Shown one piece after another: positions 35,904-48,921 of a stretch of 64,000 nt of DNA; within the stretch, counting starts at the first letter, position 1, and each line of letters opens with the position of its first letter. A program made the translations under genes and the position numbers. Source of the stretch: Pegea sp. RAD2-039 (Eukaryota; Chordata; Thaliacea; Salpida; Salpidae). The stretch is from positions 248,001 through 312,000 of the forward strand of contig JAQGEQ010000251.1 of NCBI GenBank assembly GCA_034620365.1. Reading direction: 5' to 3'. Below the pieces are notes generated by a model that was not told the DNA's origin, made no database searches, and was given only the letters and a program-made list of their open reading frames with translations.

Positions 35904-38900
35904 ATGTCTTGTGTGTCAGCAACGTTATTATTACTATTTGCTATTTGCTGCTCAGCACAAACTACAGTCAGTCCAGTTGATTTAACGAGTACGTATCATT
36001 ATTTCAATTTAATTTTATGATGTAGTTTTTGTCGTCATCATTTATTAGTCATAATTAAATACTAAAAAATTTGAACTTTCAACATTTTTTTAATAGCTTG
36101 CATTGACGGTCCAAGCATATGGTACGAAGGGAATAGAAATTTTACTAAATCTGGAATTCCTTGCCAAAGGTGGGATATTGACAAGCCTCATACGCCCCTA
36201 TTCAAACCAAAAGATGAAGGACACCACAACTACTGCAGGTATAAGATTTATATTTCATTGAAGTGATCTTTTTAATCGAGCTTGCATCTCTATAGGAACC
36301 CTGATCACGACCAACTTGGAACTTGGTGTTATACTACAAATGCGAGTGTGAAATGGCAATATTGTAATATACCAAAATGTCGTAAGTTTTTATAAACATC
36401 ATAACTTTGATTAGAAACGTTTTAACAATCCATCAAAAAAGTGATGAGTTTGGATAAAGTTTCTATCTGTTTTAAGTTTGGTTAAATCTTGTGGTACTTT
36501 AACTTTTCATAACTCCTCTTCAGTCATTTTGTGTTTGTTACAAGAGCTGTATACTTTGCAGTCATGCGTTGAAAAAATAAATAAATATTAGAATTTCTTA
36601 AAGGTTACATTTTTAAGATAGATTACAATTTGAAATTTTAACTAGATTGATTTATAGCGTAAGTTACTATTTAAAAGTATTTAAAAAATTTAAATTATTA
36701 GATTTCTATACAATTCAATTAAAATAGAACGCTACTAAAGTAAATATTGAGTTGTTGATAGTTTTAACCAGGCAAATATACAGTGTACACATAGCTTGTT
36801 TGATTTAATATCAATTTGTCAAAAAGTTAATAGAATTTAATTCAATCAAAATTTGTTTTGAAAATTATATTCTAAATTTACTTAAAATGTTTTTTTTGTA
36901 GCTGATGATTCAATTGTGGCCTGGACGAGTTACAATGTTTCAAACAAAACAGCTAAAGTTCTTTCATTTGAGGCTGATCCGGAGATAGTTCGTGAAAGAG
37001 CAGGGGAATCTCCTTCAGTAAGGATCAAACCTGTGTTTGCTTCAACTAGAATTCCTGCTGAGTATTGGACCTTAGCCTCTGATTATGAAGATCAGAAAAT
37101 TTTTTTTATAGATTACAGGTAAGCCAATTACATGAATCAGAGTGAAAATAAATAAACATCAAGTAATCTCATTTAGATCTTCTTATCTGGGTATTCACGA
37201 TCTGAAAGAAAACAAGACAAGTGTGTACCTAGAAGGGATGGGTGCTGGTGTTGAGGGTATCGCTTACGACTGGGTAAACAAACATATTTACTGGACAGAT
37301 TCGGAACAAAACTGGCTGATGGTGTCTGATATCAACTTTAAATATTATGCTCCAATCTACACAAATGAAGAAGATGCAACTCCTTATGCTATTGCTGTAC
37401 ATTCTAGGCATAGGTTTGAAATAAAAATTTAAAGTTAATTAACAACAAATTAAGTATCTTAATCTGTTGAAGACGTTTTAACATTACTTACAGTTTTATG
37501 ATCTAAGATAGGTTTGTTTTTGGTTTAAATTGTTCTGTGAAATTATTATGTAAAGTTAGGAAAATTTGGTTATGGCATTGTATGTGGTTCCTCAAATTTA
37601 CTTTAAATGAAATTCCTAAAATAGATTTTTATTAACTTTTGTTCTGCATGATTAGCAAAGTTATGAATAAAACATGAGATACTCAATTCTAAATTAGATT
37701 AAATACAATTTGTTGAAATATTTCAAACGTTTTCTTTTCTTTTTCAGAAAGATATTTCTTTCACTTTACAAAACTATGGGATCAAAAATTATTGTTGTGG
37801 ATTTAGCTGGAAATCACTTGAAAGATTTATTTAAATTTCCAGAAGTATTTGATGTAACTGGAATGACAATTGATTATACTGATGAAAAGTAAGTTCCCGA
37901 ATATATTATTTACATAAATATATGAATGTTTATATTTATTTATTGCAATATCTGATATTTATTAATTTTTTTAATTTAAACTATATCCAGTTTTTTATAT
38001 ACAAAATTAGATACAATATTTTCACACCATGTTATCAAAACTTTAAAACTAAAAATTTGAATTTTTAGGTTATATTGGACTGACTTTACAGGTTTCGGAA
38101 GTTTGATTGTGTGTAGTAACCTTGATGGAAGCAACAAAACAAAAAAATATTTCAGCACATCGTCAATTCTGTGGGGTGTTGCAAGCTACATGGTTAGGAC
38201 ACAAAACTTTTTTTGATCATATTTTTTGTGTATCAAACATTCTTTAAATTATAAAATATTAACTTTACATTCAAACTGATTTGCAAAAATCTCTCAAATT
38301 ACTTTCTTTAGCAACCTGATTCATCTTTTTATAGAACTACATCTATGCAACGGATGTTAGAACAAGATTTATGGTGGAAGGAAGATACTATTATGTTTGG
38401 TGGATTTCAAAGACACAAACTACTGACAGTCGTTTGAAATTAGGAAACTATCGTTTGTCAGAAAAGCCAAGAGGAATCACTGTACTTAGCAAAAATGAGG
38501 AATATTCTTTAGTTCCAGGTTGATTACTGATTACTTGCTTCTATTTACTAAATATTAAGGATTTATTTTTTATTATTAAAGATAAAAGATTAAATTATTT
38601 GCTTGAAATGTTTGTTTATAGACGTGCTAAATAGCTTAAAGAGTTTAAAATATTTGAAGCTTAACATTAAATTACAGTAAATATGATTGAAAAACAACTA
38701 GTCTTTTTGTTAACATTTAATTTGAATGAAAAATATACGAAAGAGAGCTTATTCGAAAATTAGATTAAAAAAATTTTAAGAAATTGAAATTGGAAGTTGC
38801 CAGTTTTCCCCAACTTGCGACCACCTCTGTCTTCCAAGAATCAACACAACCCGAGTGTGTATCTGCTCAATAGGCTACAAATTAGTTGGAGAAACCTCCT

Positions 38901-41900
38901 GTGTTGCAAGTAAGTTGAAGAATTAAATGTTGTTGTGTATTTGGTAACTTGTTATCCGTAGAAGCCGTGAAGACAGATAGAATTATCGTCGCTGATACTG
39001 GCCAAAAGAAGGTTTTCTCTATTTCACTGCTACAAGCAAACTTAAACGAAACAACAATTATACCAATAGGTATTTGTTCTATTTATTTCAATGTATTGAG
39101 TTAATAGTAAAATAAATAGTTGATTTAAAGTACTAGAAAATGAGTTTTAAACATTTGCCCTAGTGAGTTTTTGTTTAAACAGGAAGAAAAACTAGTCCAT
39201 ACGCAGTAGAAGTGGCTCCAATCTACAACTTTCTTTATTGGAGTGATATAGTAGATAAATGTATTTACAAATCTACCTACACAGGATCGTTTAGCAGATC
39301 AGTTATAAAAGATGTGACGGGTAACTTTATCTTACAGATAAATCTCTAATATTCTTCACTATTTTGATTCAAGTTATTTCTAGAATTAAACAACTGAAGT
39401 TAAAAAGTTTTACATCAAAAAATAGATAAATTTATTTATTTCAAATTTTAAATCCTTCTAAAATTATTTTTAAAGTTACAACTTTTCAATTATTGTTCAA
39501 AACAGTGAAAACATTTGCAATTGATGCAAGATCTGATCTGATATTTTACGCTGACGACACCGATCAATTCATTTATGTAGCAACCAGTGATGGTCTCTAT
39601 GCGACCCCAATTATGAAAGTGAAAGCCGACAATACAAGTATTACAAAGGTCTCGATTGATTTCCGAAACAAGTGAGTTTTGTTGTTACTATGGTAATGGA
39701 TATGACGTCATTTAATCTAATCACGATACAGGCATGTTTACTGGTCTGATACACTAAATAATGAAGGCAAAGGTCAAGTATTACGAATGAAATATGACGG
39801 GTCAGAACGAGAAGTTATTTTTAAAGATTTACATTGGCCAGAAGCTATAACTATTGATAACGAAGGTGAGATGAAAGCCATTTTGGAATTAAAATAAGTC
39901 TGCGGCGTCAAAATGTTCTATTTTATCTTTTATTTGCAATTTATTAGTTCCTCATCTTTATCTTTTGTAGGGGGACGATTGTTCGTAGCTGAAGCTAAAC
40001 TCGGCAAACTGTTTGAGTATAAGTTAGAAAATTTAGTTGCTGGTGTCGATGGTAACTCTGTAGTAAATAAAACTTGGGTGATCACTGCAAAAAGTGATAG
40101 AACAAACGTTTATATATCTGAGTATGTTCATACTAATAAAATATTTTGTAAATTAATTTAAATTCTAAATTAAAAAATCAATTGTTAGTTTATATTTTCA
40201 CATCTCAATCAAACTTATAAAAAACATAATAAACATAAAACTTATAAAATAAAGTTGCCTTAAACATGAAATAATTTAAGATAAGAATTTTAAATGTAAA
40301 CAAAATCTACAATCTATATCAGCAACATTTACTTTTTTACAGCATTAAAGTTGTTGGCAGTTACATCTATTTGTTTGACAAAATCAACACAGCAGTAGAA
40401 AGACTCTATATGGACACATCAACTCAGAATATTACCTTAGTTCAATTTGGACAACCATATTTTTACCGGATTAATTCTCTTTCAGTTTCTACAGAAAGTT
40501 TGAAAATATGGTTGAGTAAGTTTGAAGTGAAAACTGAATTTTTGATCATTATATTTTTGATAAACATTTTATCTCAACTTTTTTTTGATAGATAATATTC
40601 CTAATCCTTGTAATAATCCAAGTCCAAGATGCCGTCAACTATGCGTTCCATTATCAAATACTAAACATACCTGCTTATGTAAAAAAGGGTTTATTCTCAG
40701 ACCTGGTTCCCTTATCGATTGCGTAAAAGATAGTTCAGCTATTGGTAAATATCAACACTTTTTATCAAACAGAATATGTTGCTGCAGTCTTTAATAATGA
40801 TTAAAATACTTTAAAAACCGGTTAATATTGAAGCTTATTATTTGAACTACAGATATGCCACCCAAGTGTACTAGTTGTCCAGAAAGTATGGAGTTAACTG
40901 TCTCACCTTGTATTAGCAGAACAACTTTTTATTGGAATGAAATTTATTGGGCTGATGACTTCACTAGTAAGTACAAAAACTTTAACAGTGTTAGTGTTGG
41001 TACTGTTAGCAACAAAAACTTGAAAATCAGTTTCTTCATCAAGCTTCTATTGTTTACAAATAGAAAACTTCTTACATTTTTACCATATTTAATTTAAACA
41101 AACATTTTTTATATAAGTCCCACCATATATCCATTTCAATCGTTTATTTCTGACTTTTTATTTCGTTTTTGCTTTTTTTATTCTATCCGATTATTTTAAA
41201 TAGCTAAAAGGTAATATTAATAGATAACGTTTAATCATCACCTATCATTATAACCTAAGAAGATAATAATTCTATTAATTTTTATTGTATTATTTGAACA
41301 AGTTTTTTAAAAAAGTACAAAAAATCGGAATATATTTTTAAGGCAAAAATGATTTGATAACAACGGGACCCGTTCACCCTACTATGGAAGTTGGTGTTGG
41401 TGAAACTAATGTGAGATATACAGCTGTTGATGAAAAGGGAAATATGGGAGAGTGCAACTTCCAGCTTATATTAAGACGTCAGTTTCCAATTATTTACTAA
41501 ATTAAGTTTCATCTCATTTTTCATTTTTAGAAAATCAGTGTCCACCAGTAGTTGGAACTTCCATTCTAAAAACTACTTCACCGACTTGTATTGATAGAAA
41601 AATGGTTTTCAATGTCACTTGTGTTGAGCCAGGACACTTGATTAGCATGGGAAACTCTAGGAGTAACTTAGTAACTGTTCGTTGCCAAGATCCTGGTATC
41701 TGGGTACCAAATACAGCTGCCTTGGACTGTCTTCCAGGCTAGTTGAGTTATAATGTTCTGATAATTTGCACTTAACTTTTTTGGCTTATTTGTAATAAGC
41801 ACCAGTATATTTTCCAATATATACTATAATCAATTATTCATTTAAAAAAAAATCAATTAATATTTTGTACTTTATCAAAAATACTTATATAGGTCATGTT

Positions 41901-43010
41901 GTGTATAAATTTCAATGTTGTATTTATTTTGTAAAAGCTTTTCTTAAATGGATGATTAATTTTCGTTTTTTATGAAAATAGCTCTGTCACCAACTACTGC
42001 GGCAGATATCACAACACAAGCTACAACACAAGCTACAACAAAACCTACAACACAAGCTACAACAAAACCTACAACAAAACCTACAACAAAAGCTACAACA
42101 AAAGCTACAACACAAGCTACAACAAAAGCTACCACAAAAGCTACAACAAAAGCTGCAATACCATCTACTCCTTCTTCAACTAAGCCAACTTCATCAAAAA
42201 CGATACAAACTTCTATTGAAAGCACAACACAACTAAATACAGGTAGCTGGTGTTATACTAAAGTACTAAAACATTTTAATACTTTACTAACTTTCTTTAA
42301 ATTACCAAATTGTAACGACTCTATAATGATTAGTAACACATACAAACTTAAACTCTTGGTGGTTATGCTTGCTTTAGAAAAATATATACTTAAATTAGAA
42401 CAAAACAGGGAAAACAGCATGTCTTTGCTCAAAGAAGAAATTATAAAGTTTACCTAATTTTTAGCATTTGACAAAATCAGTTAAATTGATCCATAAATAT
42501 TTTGATCTAATGAAACGAAGCCAAGGCAGTTTGTCTACCGACAAACCTTGTACTTGCTGATTGAAAATGTGAGAAGTCATCTACTTCTAGCAATGTGACA
42601 GAAGCACCTGTCTACATAGTCTTGTGTATGCTTTTGAACTGAGTAAATTTTTCCGAATTAATTCTTTAAAAGTGACTTTACAGTTATTTTAAAAATGTTG
42701 AAAAAATACAGATGAAAGTCCAGGAGCTGCTCAAAAGGTCTCTTCATCATCTTCGTTAAGTCCCGGGAACAAAGCTGCAATAGCGATTGTTGTTCTTGTC
42801 GTGTTAGTGTTAGCTGCTGTCATTGTTGTGTTTTAGTAAGTTTCAACTATCTGCTCATTACTACATCTTCTAAATTAATTTCTATTTAGTCGAAGAGGGT
42901 CATCTTCAATTCCTTTCACATTTCCTATATTTTGGAAGACATCTGAAGATCAAAGTACTCTTGAAACAAATGAAGTTGTTGGAACTCATTCATATTCGGT
43001 GTTTAATTAA
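35904..43010 (+). CDS. Type I membrane protein: kringle, two YWTD propeller-EGF units, HYR, sushi, Thr-rich stalk
   Basis: Twenty-two exons in consistent phases give 1,109 residues: 35904-35988, 36097-36238, 36296-36381, 36902-37118, 37177-37413, 37748-37888, 38069-38192, 38335-38518, 38781-38909, 38962-39069, 39183-39320, 39506-39671, 39732-39865, 39971-40121, 40343-40515, 40592-40744, 40853-40966, 41343-41477, 41531-41737, 41982-42242, 42712-42835, 42890-43010. An in-frame ATG at 35874 would add ten residues. Signal peptide 1-20. Kringle at about 29-104, with six Cys and NYCRNPD and WCYT motifs. First LDLR class B propeller at about 105-405 (YWTD), EGF-like 406-448, second propeller at 449-738 (YWSD twice), EGF-like 740-790, HYR 790-872, sushi 875-940, Thr-rich repeats 942-1028, transmembrane segment at about 1050-1070, 39-residue tail. 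Propeller-EGF units are typical of LRP5/6-type receptors and a kringle occurs in Kremen; a Wnt-related or adhesion role is only inference. The intron after the sushi exon needs a GC-AG splice. Confidence 0.88.
41738..41981 (+). promoter_or_regulatory. Probable GC-AG intron deciding secreted or membrane form
   Basis: The sushi exon ends CAG followed by GCTAGT. Splicing there in phase 1 joins the Thr-rich exon, the membrane segment and the tail in one frame. If it is not spliced, the reading meets TAG at 41740-41742 and gives a soluble protein ending just after the sushi domain. No GT donor nearby keeps the downstream frame. The acceptor is ATGAAAATAG at 41981. Confidence 0.6.
41994..42158 (+). 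repeat. 12-bp coding repeat (Thr-rich stalk)
   Basis: Tandem 12-bp units of the type acaacaaaagct and acaacacaagct encode Thr-Thr-Lys/Gln-Ala/Pro, a likely O-glycosylated mucin-like stalk in exon 20 of the kringle receptor. Confidence 0.85.
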
Positions 43011-43013
43011 GTG

Positions 43014-43019
43014 AATAAA
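43014..43019 (+). terminator. Polyadenylation signal of the kringle receptor
   Basis: AATAAA lies 4 bases after the stop codon. This is very close, but it is the only such hexamer near the gene end. Confidence 0.45.
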
Positions 43020-44964
43020 ACTGATATGTAAGATCCGACAACAAACTAAAGCTTTGATTATTGGTTATATTTGAATAATTATTTTTAACTAAAAGCCAAA
43101 ATTAAACAATAATCAGTTTATTTTGCAAAATGTAATTCACTTCAACTTTATCCAAACTTTTTACTTGTCTCTCATGTTTGCATAAAATTAAATCCTTTAA
43201 GTGATTGATATATTACATACTTCATAAACTACGATCTGTAAATGCAATTTTTTTCCTTTTATGTTTTCATTTGAGATTTCATTATGCAGAATTTGTTGCG
43301 CGTCTTACCAATTTGCAAATGGTTTTAATTGAACTTTTATTGTTTTTCGATTACCAAATATAAAACTAAATTTTACAGTATGTAAGCTTATACACCGGGT
43401 TCGTGATTGAGTTTTATCAGCAAACTTAATCAACGTATATACAACTGAAAATAAGTCATTAATAAAAGCAGTTATTGTAAAGTTTTCTAAGAATAAATAA
43501 TTTTTATATATTATTTCAACATTTAATGTAATTTTTTTCATCTTTTTAACGATCTGAAGATCTTTTAAAATGCAGTATAATATTTCAAATTAAACTAAAT
43601 CAAAACTTTTATCAATACAACTAAGTTCAATAGTTGAGAACTATTTTAATTTAGACTTTTGATAAATAAACTTTAATGTATTTATGAAGTTTAACTATAA
43701 ATATATCTCAAAACCGAAAATAAGTCCCTTAAAAAATTTTATGTAAATGTAAAATCGTTCCAAAAAATTATTTCTGACAAACTTTTGTATTTTTCAAAGT
43801 TATTTTACTTTTGTTAATTTAATTTCAAATGATAAAGATTTAACAAAAAATTGAAATTTGAATGTTATGAGATAAAATTTGAAGAAAATTGTTTATAAAT
43901 CAGAGTAATATTTTTTGATTATGTTAAATAAAAATGTTGATGTAAAAAGACTTTTATTAATTCTTTATTTTTCGATCTTAATTGTCTGCTTTTGAACTTT
44001 CATGATTTTAATAGTCATAATTATAAATAACATTCAACTTTACAATTTTTTAACCTCTTTAAAAGTAAACAAAGTTAACATTTCCTTTAACTATTTTCAT
44101 ATAATTTCTTTTTGTAATTATAAACTAACGTTTGACCTAATAGCCTCAAAACACAAACTTGAAAACTTTAGAATTAATAACTTAAAACAAATTATATTGT
44201 AAAATATGAAAAAGTTTCAGTTTTAAATAAATTTGTTTAACTTTACAAGCGGCTAAAATTCTCAGAATTTTTTCCCTACAACTTTGAGGAAAAAATTATT
44301 TCTGTTTACTAAGTTTATATACCTAAAAGATTTTCGAGATGCAAATATGAAATTAAACCTAAAATTACTCAAATGTTGTGATTGGCTTTATCAAATCTAT
44401 TGTTTTCAAACATAGTTTTGAATTGAGTTAATTTAGATTATAATCTTAGAAATATAATTTGCTGTGATGATGCGTTTCAGTACCCCCGGGCGATTTACAT
44501 AAAGAAAAATATAGACAGACTGATTAGTTACTTTGAAATTCTGCTGGCTTTGGAAATGAAAAAAATGATTTGAAAATATATTTATAAAGAAATATATATG
44601 ATTAGCTCTTTTAGTTATCAGCATAGCTAACTAGAAATTATTTTCTGTGAGTTTATTTTAGATTATCTTCTTTTGAAAAGATGGAGTTCAGAAATTGATT
44701 CGAAAACTCTTAGTGAGGTTCAGTTAGGTTCTATATATATTTTTTTCGATTTTAGTTTTTATAAATTCTTCAAGTAAACTTTAATTTCAAGTAAAAATAC
44801 TTTATTTAAATTTAAAACTTGTCTAAAGTTTATGAATTTAGTTTTATAAGTTTTAATTATTAAATAATATTTATCTTAACAAATAAGATTTAAGTTTGAT
44901 TTTGAAATATTAAAAAAGATTTCATTTCAAAACTTTCAGGAAAATTTCAAATAAAATCAAAAAT
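43020..44964. other. Intergenic region between two membrane-protein genes
   Basis: AT-rich, no gene supported. A small GC-richer patch at about 44470-44530 (minus reading VNRPGVLKRIITA) is isolated and was not called. Confidence 0.5.
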
Positions 44965-47604
44965 ATGAGAAAATATGAAATTAATAAAATCAAATTTATT
45001 TTCTTCTTAATATTATTCGAACAAACAAAAGCTTTCATTAAAGCGCCTTCATGTAAGTGATACTTCAATATTTCTATCAAATAATTGAGATTTGTTATCA
45101 AGGGAAACATTGTATCAAAACACTTCACGCTCTTCCAAAAGAATGGCTGACAATAGAAAGTCCCGGATTTCCCAACGGGATGTCTTCTCAGATACAATGC
45201 ACATGGATGTAAATCTTAATTATTTTAATTAATCCTCTAAAAGTTGATCAACTTTAAATTCTAATCAATCCAGGATCAACTCAAATCCAAGAACTAAAAT
45301 CCGTTTAGCTTTCCAAGACTTTAACTTGACTGGAAGTGTCAACAACTGCTATACTCAGTACATCGAATTATTTGATATGAAACGGAGAACTTCTTTGGTA
45401 TGTCTTCAATTTAATCTTACATACAACTGAAGACCTTTTCATTCTAGGGAAAGATGTGTGGAACAAAGAGGGCTGGAGACCTTGTTTCTTTTGGTTAGTT
45501 CTATAATTTCGTTTCTAGTTGAAAAGTTGAAACAGTTTTGATGGCATTAGTAATGTAGCTTTGTACTTACATCTTGGTTTATTATTGGTTGATTTGATTA
45601 GGTAATAGCTGAATAAACTCAGCTGTTTAAGTTTTATCTGTTTAAGAATATCATGAGAACCGGAAATTATAGAATAAGTGATAGTCCGATACGTAGTTTA
45701 ATAACTTGTGAGCACAACTTATGAAGATAATTAGTTTTTTGTTTCATGAAGAAAACTTAAAGCAATTTTCTGATATTATAATAACAACTTTGATTTTAAA
45801 AATCAAATTTCTGTTAGAGTCCAACACCTTGATGAAAAGCTTTCTCTTTGTATGATTGTTTTAACTTCCTGATCTTTACAACTCTTCTTCTGAAATCATC
45901 TAGCTACTAAGCTCATTTGGATATTAAATACTTTAAGAAGATCAACTTCTGATGATCTTTTGTTCAAAATTAATTTGTTTCTGTTTAGGTAACGAGATAA
46001 GGATAGACCTTCTTGCGGATACTTCCAACTTTCCTCACCAAGGTTTTCGTTTGAAATACAAACAAACTACAGGAAAAGACAAGTCAGGATTTCAAAGTAG
46101 GAAGAAATCTACTTCCAAAACCAAAAAATTTACTCTTTGATTCGTTTCACAGCTCGATTTTCTTTTCCCAAGGGAGGAATGAAACGGAAAGGAAAACGGG
46201 CTAGCAAGAAAGCTTCTAACAAAAAACCAGCTGGAAAAAAAACAGTGGGAAAGAAACCAGTGGCTGCAGAAAAGCCTGCCTCATCAGCGATTGGAGGTAG
46301 AATAAGTCTTGCCAGTCTTGTAAATCGACAAAAAGCTCGAGAAATTGCAAAACTGTAAGAATAATTTGAAATTTGTTGTAAAATACCAAATTTATTTTCA
46401 AATATTTTTATAAGTTAATCCATCTGTGAAAATTTTGAAGAAAAAGTAATAATTGATTAAAACCAGCAAAGATAAACACTTAGTTGGGATCTGGACCATG
46501 TTTACATACCTTATATCTCAAATAATTATTATAAAGTTATCGAATTTTGCCAACAGAAATGCAGCTAAACCAAAAATCATCTCAAATACAACAAATGAAA
46601 ATTCAACAGCTCCAAGAATACAAGTGACAAGAAGAACTACAACAACAAGAAAAACATTTGTAATCAACAACTACAATAGAATGCTGGAAAGTAAAAACTT
46701 TATAACACTTCGTTAAGTTTTGAATAAGATAATTAATTTGGTCATTAAATTGAGTCAATATAGATAACTAGAAAACAGTAAGTTGTAAAAATCAAGCTTG
46801 AATGGATTCACTATCATCTTCTATTAATTTTTTTGTGTAGAAATGGAAAGTGGTGAAACTGATGATGATAGACGAACAGAGTTAAGTGATTACTTTATAA
46901 TAGCTGTTGCTGTAGGTGGAGGAGTATTTATTATTTTTCTTGTTATTTTAGTGAAGTTGTGAGTTTAACTAATTACTTTAACTCTTCTATTTTACAAATC
47001 CTATTTCTAGATGCTTTTTTTCTGATAAAGAAAAGCAAAAAAAAGAAGTTTATGAAAACTATCCTTTCGATGACATTGAGAACTCGAGGAGTCCATCTGA
47101 GTTATTCAAAGAAAGTCTGAAACGAAATGTAGGAACTTATCTATAAGACTTCTTTAATTTCTATTTACTATAAGAACTACATATTGAAAAAGATAGTTTG
47201 AAATAAGTTGTTGATTGAAGTGATTTAGTTGTCAAATATGAAAAGTAATCGAATCAAAATCTTTATTTTAGAACCATCCAGTGACAAAACTTCATCAGCT
47301 TCCAGCTCATATGACAGATCTTCCTCTATATGATACTATAGACCATCATTCAAAATTAAAAGCTGATAAATACCATCGTAAAGAATCACAAAAATCTTTT
47401 GATGCCGAATCAACAAAGAAACAAAATGATACAGAAGTCTATCAGCCACCAACATCTATCACTCAAGCCTATATTATGGATCGCAAACCTAAAAAACGAT
47501 CCAAGTCTCGTAGAAATCACCCACCAACTTTAAAAAGAAAACTATGTCAATGGGAAAAGGATCAACTGAAGATTGAAGCGAGAAAACTTCAACAAATGAA
47601 TTAA
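44965..47604 (+). CDS. CUB-domain type I membrane protein with Lys-rich stalk
   Basis: Ten exons join in phase to 458 residues: 44965-45052, 45103-45208, 45274-45397, 45448-45493, 45989-46096, 46153-46354, 46557-46690, 46841-46958, 47011-47128, 47272-47604. The start gives a signal peptide (KFIFFLILFEQTKAF). A single CUB domain follows at about 35-150, with four Cys, the SPGFPNG turn, CTW, and FQDFNL/YIELFD strands. Next comes a strongly basic Lys/Ala/Pro stalk at about 165-200 (KKPAGKKTVGKKPV), a Thr/Arg stretch at about 250-265 (TRRTTTTRKT), a membrane span at about 288-312 (FIIAVAVGGGVFIIFLVIL), and a tail of about 145 residues with a basic KPKKRSKSRR cluster. CUB domains bind proteins or glycans outside the cell; a basic stalk could bind sulfated glycans (inference). 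The gene ends 161 bp from the sulfotransferase, tail to tail. A decayed copy of its membrane exon is at 50119-50375. Confidence 0.82.
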
Positions 47605-47765
47605 ATCTTCAAGGTCACCTCTTTTTCAACGTATTTCGATTTACTTCACAACAAAATTTATTCTAACTACAACAAATATTGAGGTTGAACAATTATTTTA
47701 TTTTCTTTTGCCAAAGAAAAAGTTGACAATCTGTCTACGTTTTAGAGACAAGATAATGAAAGTAA

Positions 47766-48921
47766 TTAACTTTTAAAGAAGTTTACAACTCCATTAAGCA
47801 AAGAGCTTAAAAATTCCGGTGCATTTGGCTTTCCAGTTGCAAGCTTGAAAACTCCCAAACCAATCAAAAGAGTTATTAAGCTTCCAGTAACAATTGCTTC
47901 ACGCTTTGCTTTTACAGCAATAACATTGGTCACTAATTGATCCAACACAGCACTTCCTTTCTTGTTAGTGTGAGGAAAAGGAGTATTTGGAACAGGAACA
48001 TTGAGAAATTTACAAAGAGGCTCCCAGCCTTCGTCGAAGTTTATCATCAATAGTTTATCCTTAGGAGCGTTCTGTTATAAAAATCCTTAAATGAAATAAA
48101 CACTGAATATTTTAAAAAAATTATTACCTGAAGCAAGTAAGCGTTATGCATTCGATAAGCTTTTTTAAACAGCAGTTCGTTGTCATTTAAAGAATAAAAA
48201 TTCGTGTAATAAACTCCAAAGCATGCCCGAGCTACAAACCAATGAGATTTTTAGAGTTTAAATTAGAGGAATACTTTACAAGACATTCACATATACTTAA
48301 AATAAGTTAGTTTTTGCTTAACTTTTTTAAACTCTTTTTATAATGAATTAAAAACTTTTAAAAATAAACAACATTCTTTAATAACTCACAAATATTGATA
48401 CCATGGTAACACATCTTGCTAAAAGTCGGTGACAACCAAGACATTAAACGGAGTCGAATATCTGAGTTTACGATCATCTGATTACGTAAACTCCTCCACC
48501 ATTCATCTTCAGATTTTCTTTGATTGAAAATAATCTACGAATAAAAGCGCTTGTTTATGATATGAATGTTTAAAATAATGTTTTGTGAGTCACATCAGTT
48601 TACATTCAATTTAAGAGAATAGTTTCTTTTTCAAAACATTTTTTTACTTAAACTTTTGAAACAACAAACTTTTGCATCTGGAAAAGCTTCAAGAATTTCC
48701 TCCCAGAAAAAGCAACAGGGAGTATCCATACAAGCATCCACGTTTTCATACATCTTTCTAAAGTCTTCAACTGTTCCTCCTTCTAATGTAATCTTCTTCC
48801 ATTCCTCATTCAAGTAATACCCGTTTTCCAAAAAATCGTAGCAAGTATAACCAAGCTCTGTTAAAGCCACATTCATCGTTGTAGTTCCTGTTTTAGGAAA
48901 GCCGGCATATATCACTTTCAT
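47766..48921 (-). CDS. Membrane-anchored sulfotransferase family protein
   Basis: Four minus-strand exons in phase give 268 residues: 48921-48670, 48534-48390, 48231-48128, 48071-47766. The N-terminus carries the PAPS 5'-phosphosulfate binding loop GFPKTGTTTMNVALTELGY at about residues 7-25. Further hallmarks are the EAFPDAK strand, DEWWRSLRNQ, LLFKKAYRMHNAYLL and NFDEGWEPLCKFLNVPVPN. These are typical of the Sulfotransfer_4 type often mis-named epimerase in invertebrate databases. The family is expected to transfer sulfate from PAPS, but the acceptor is unknown. The last about 70 residues add a hydrophobic segment (SLITLLIGLGVFKLA), a likely C-terminal membrane anchor. The donor of exon 1 (GTTTGT) is weak but gives the right frame. 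Two degraded relatives lie downstream at 49634-49960 and 55620-56100. Confidence 0.85.

Noticed and set aside
41956..42225. Minus-strand ORF rich in VVAFVVACVV
   Set aside because: It is the antisense of the Thr-rich stalk exon of the kringle receptor.
44430..44640. GC-richer patch (VNRPGVLKRIITA on minus)
   Set aside because: It is isolated, too short to classify and has no second copy in the window.
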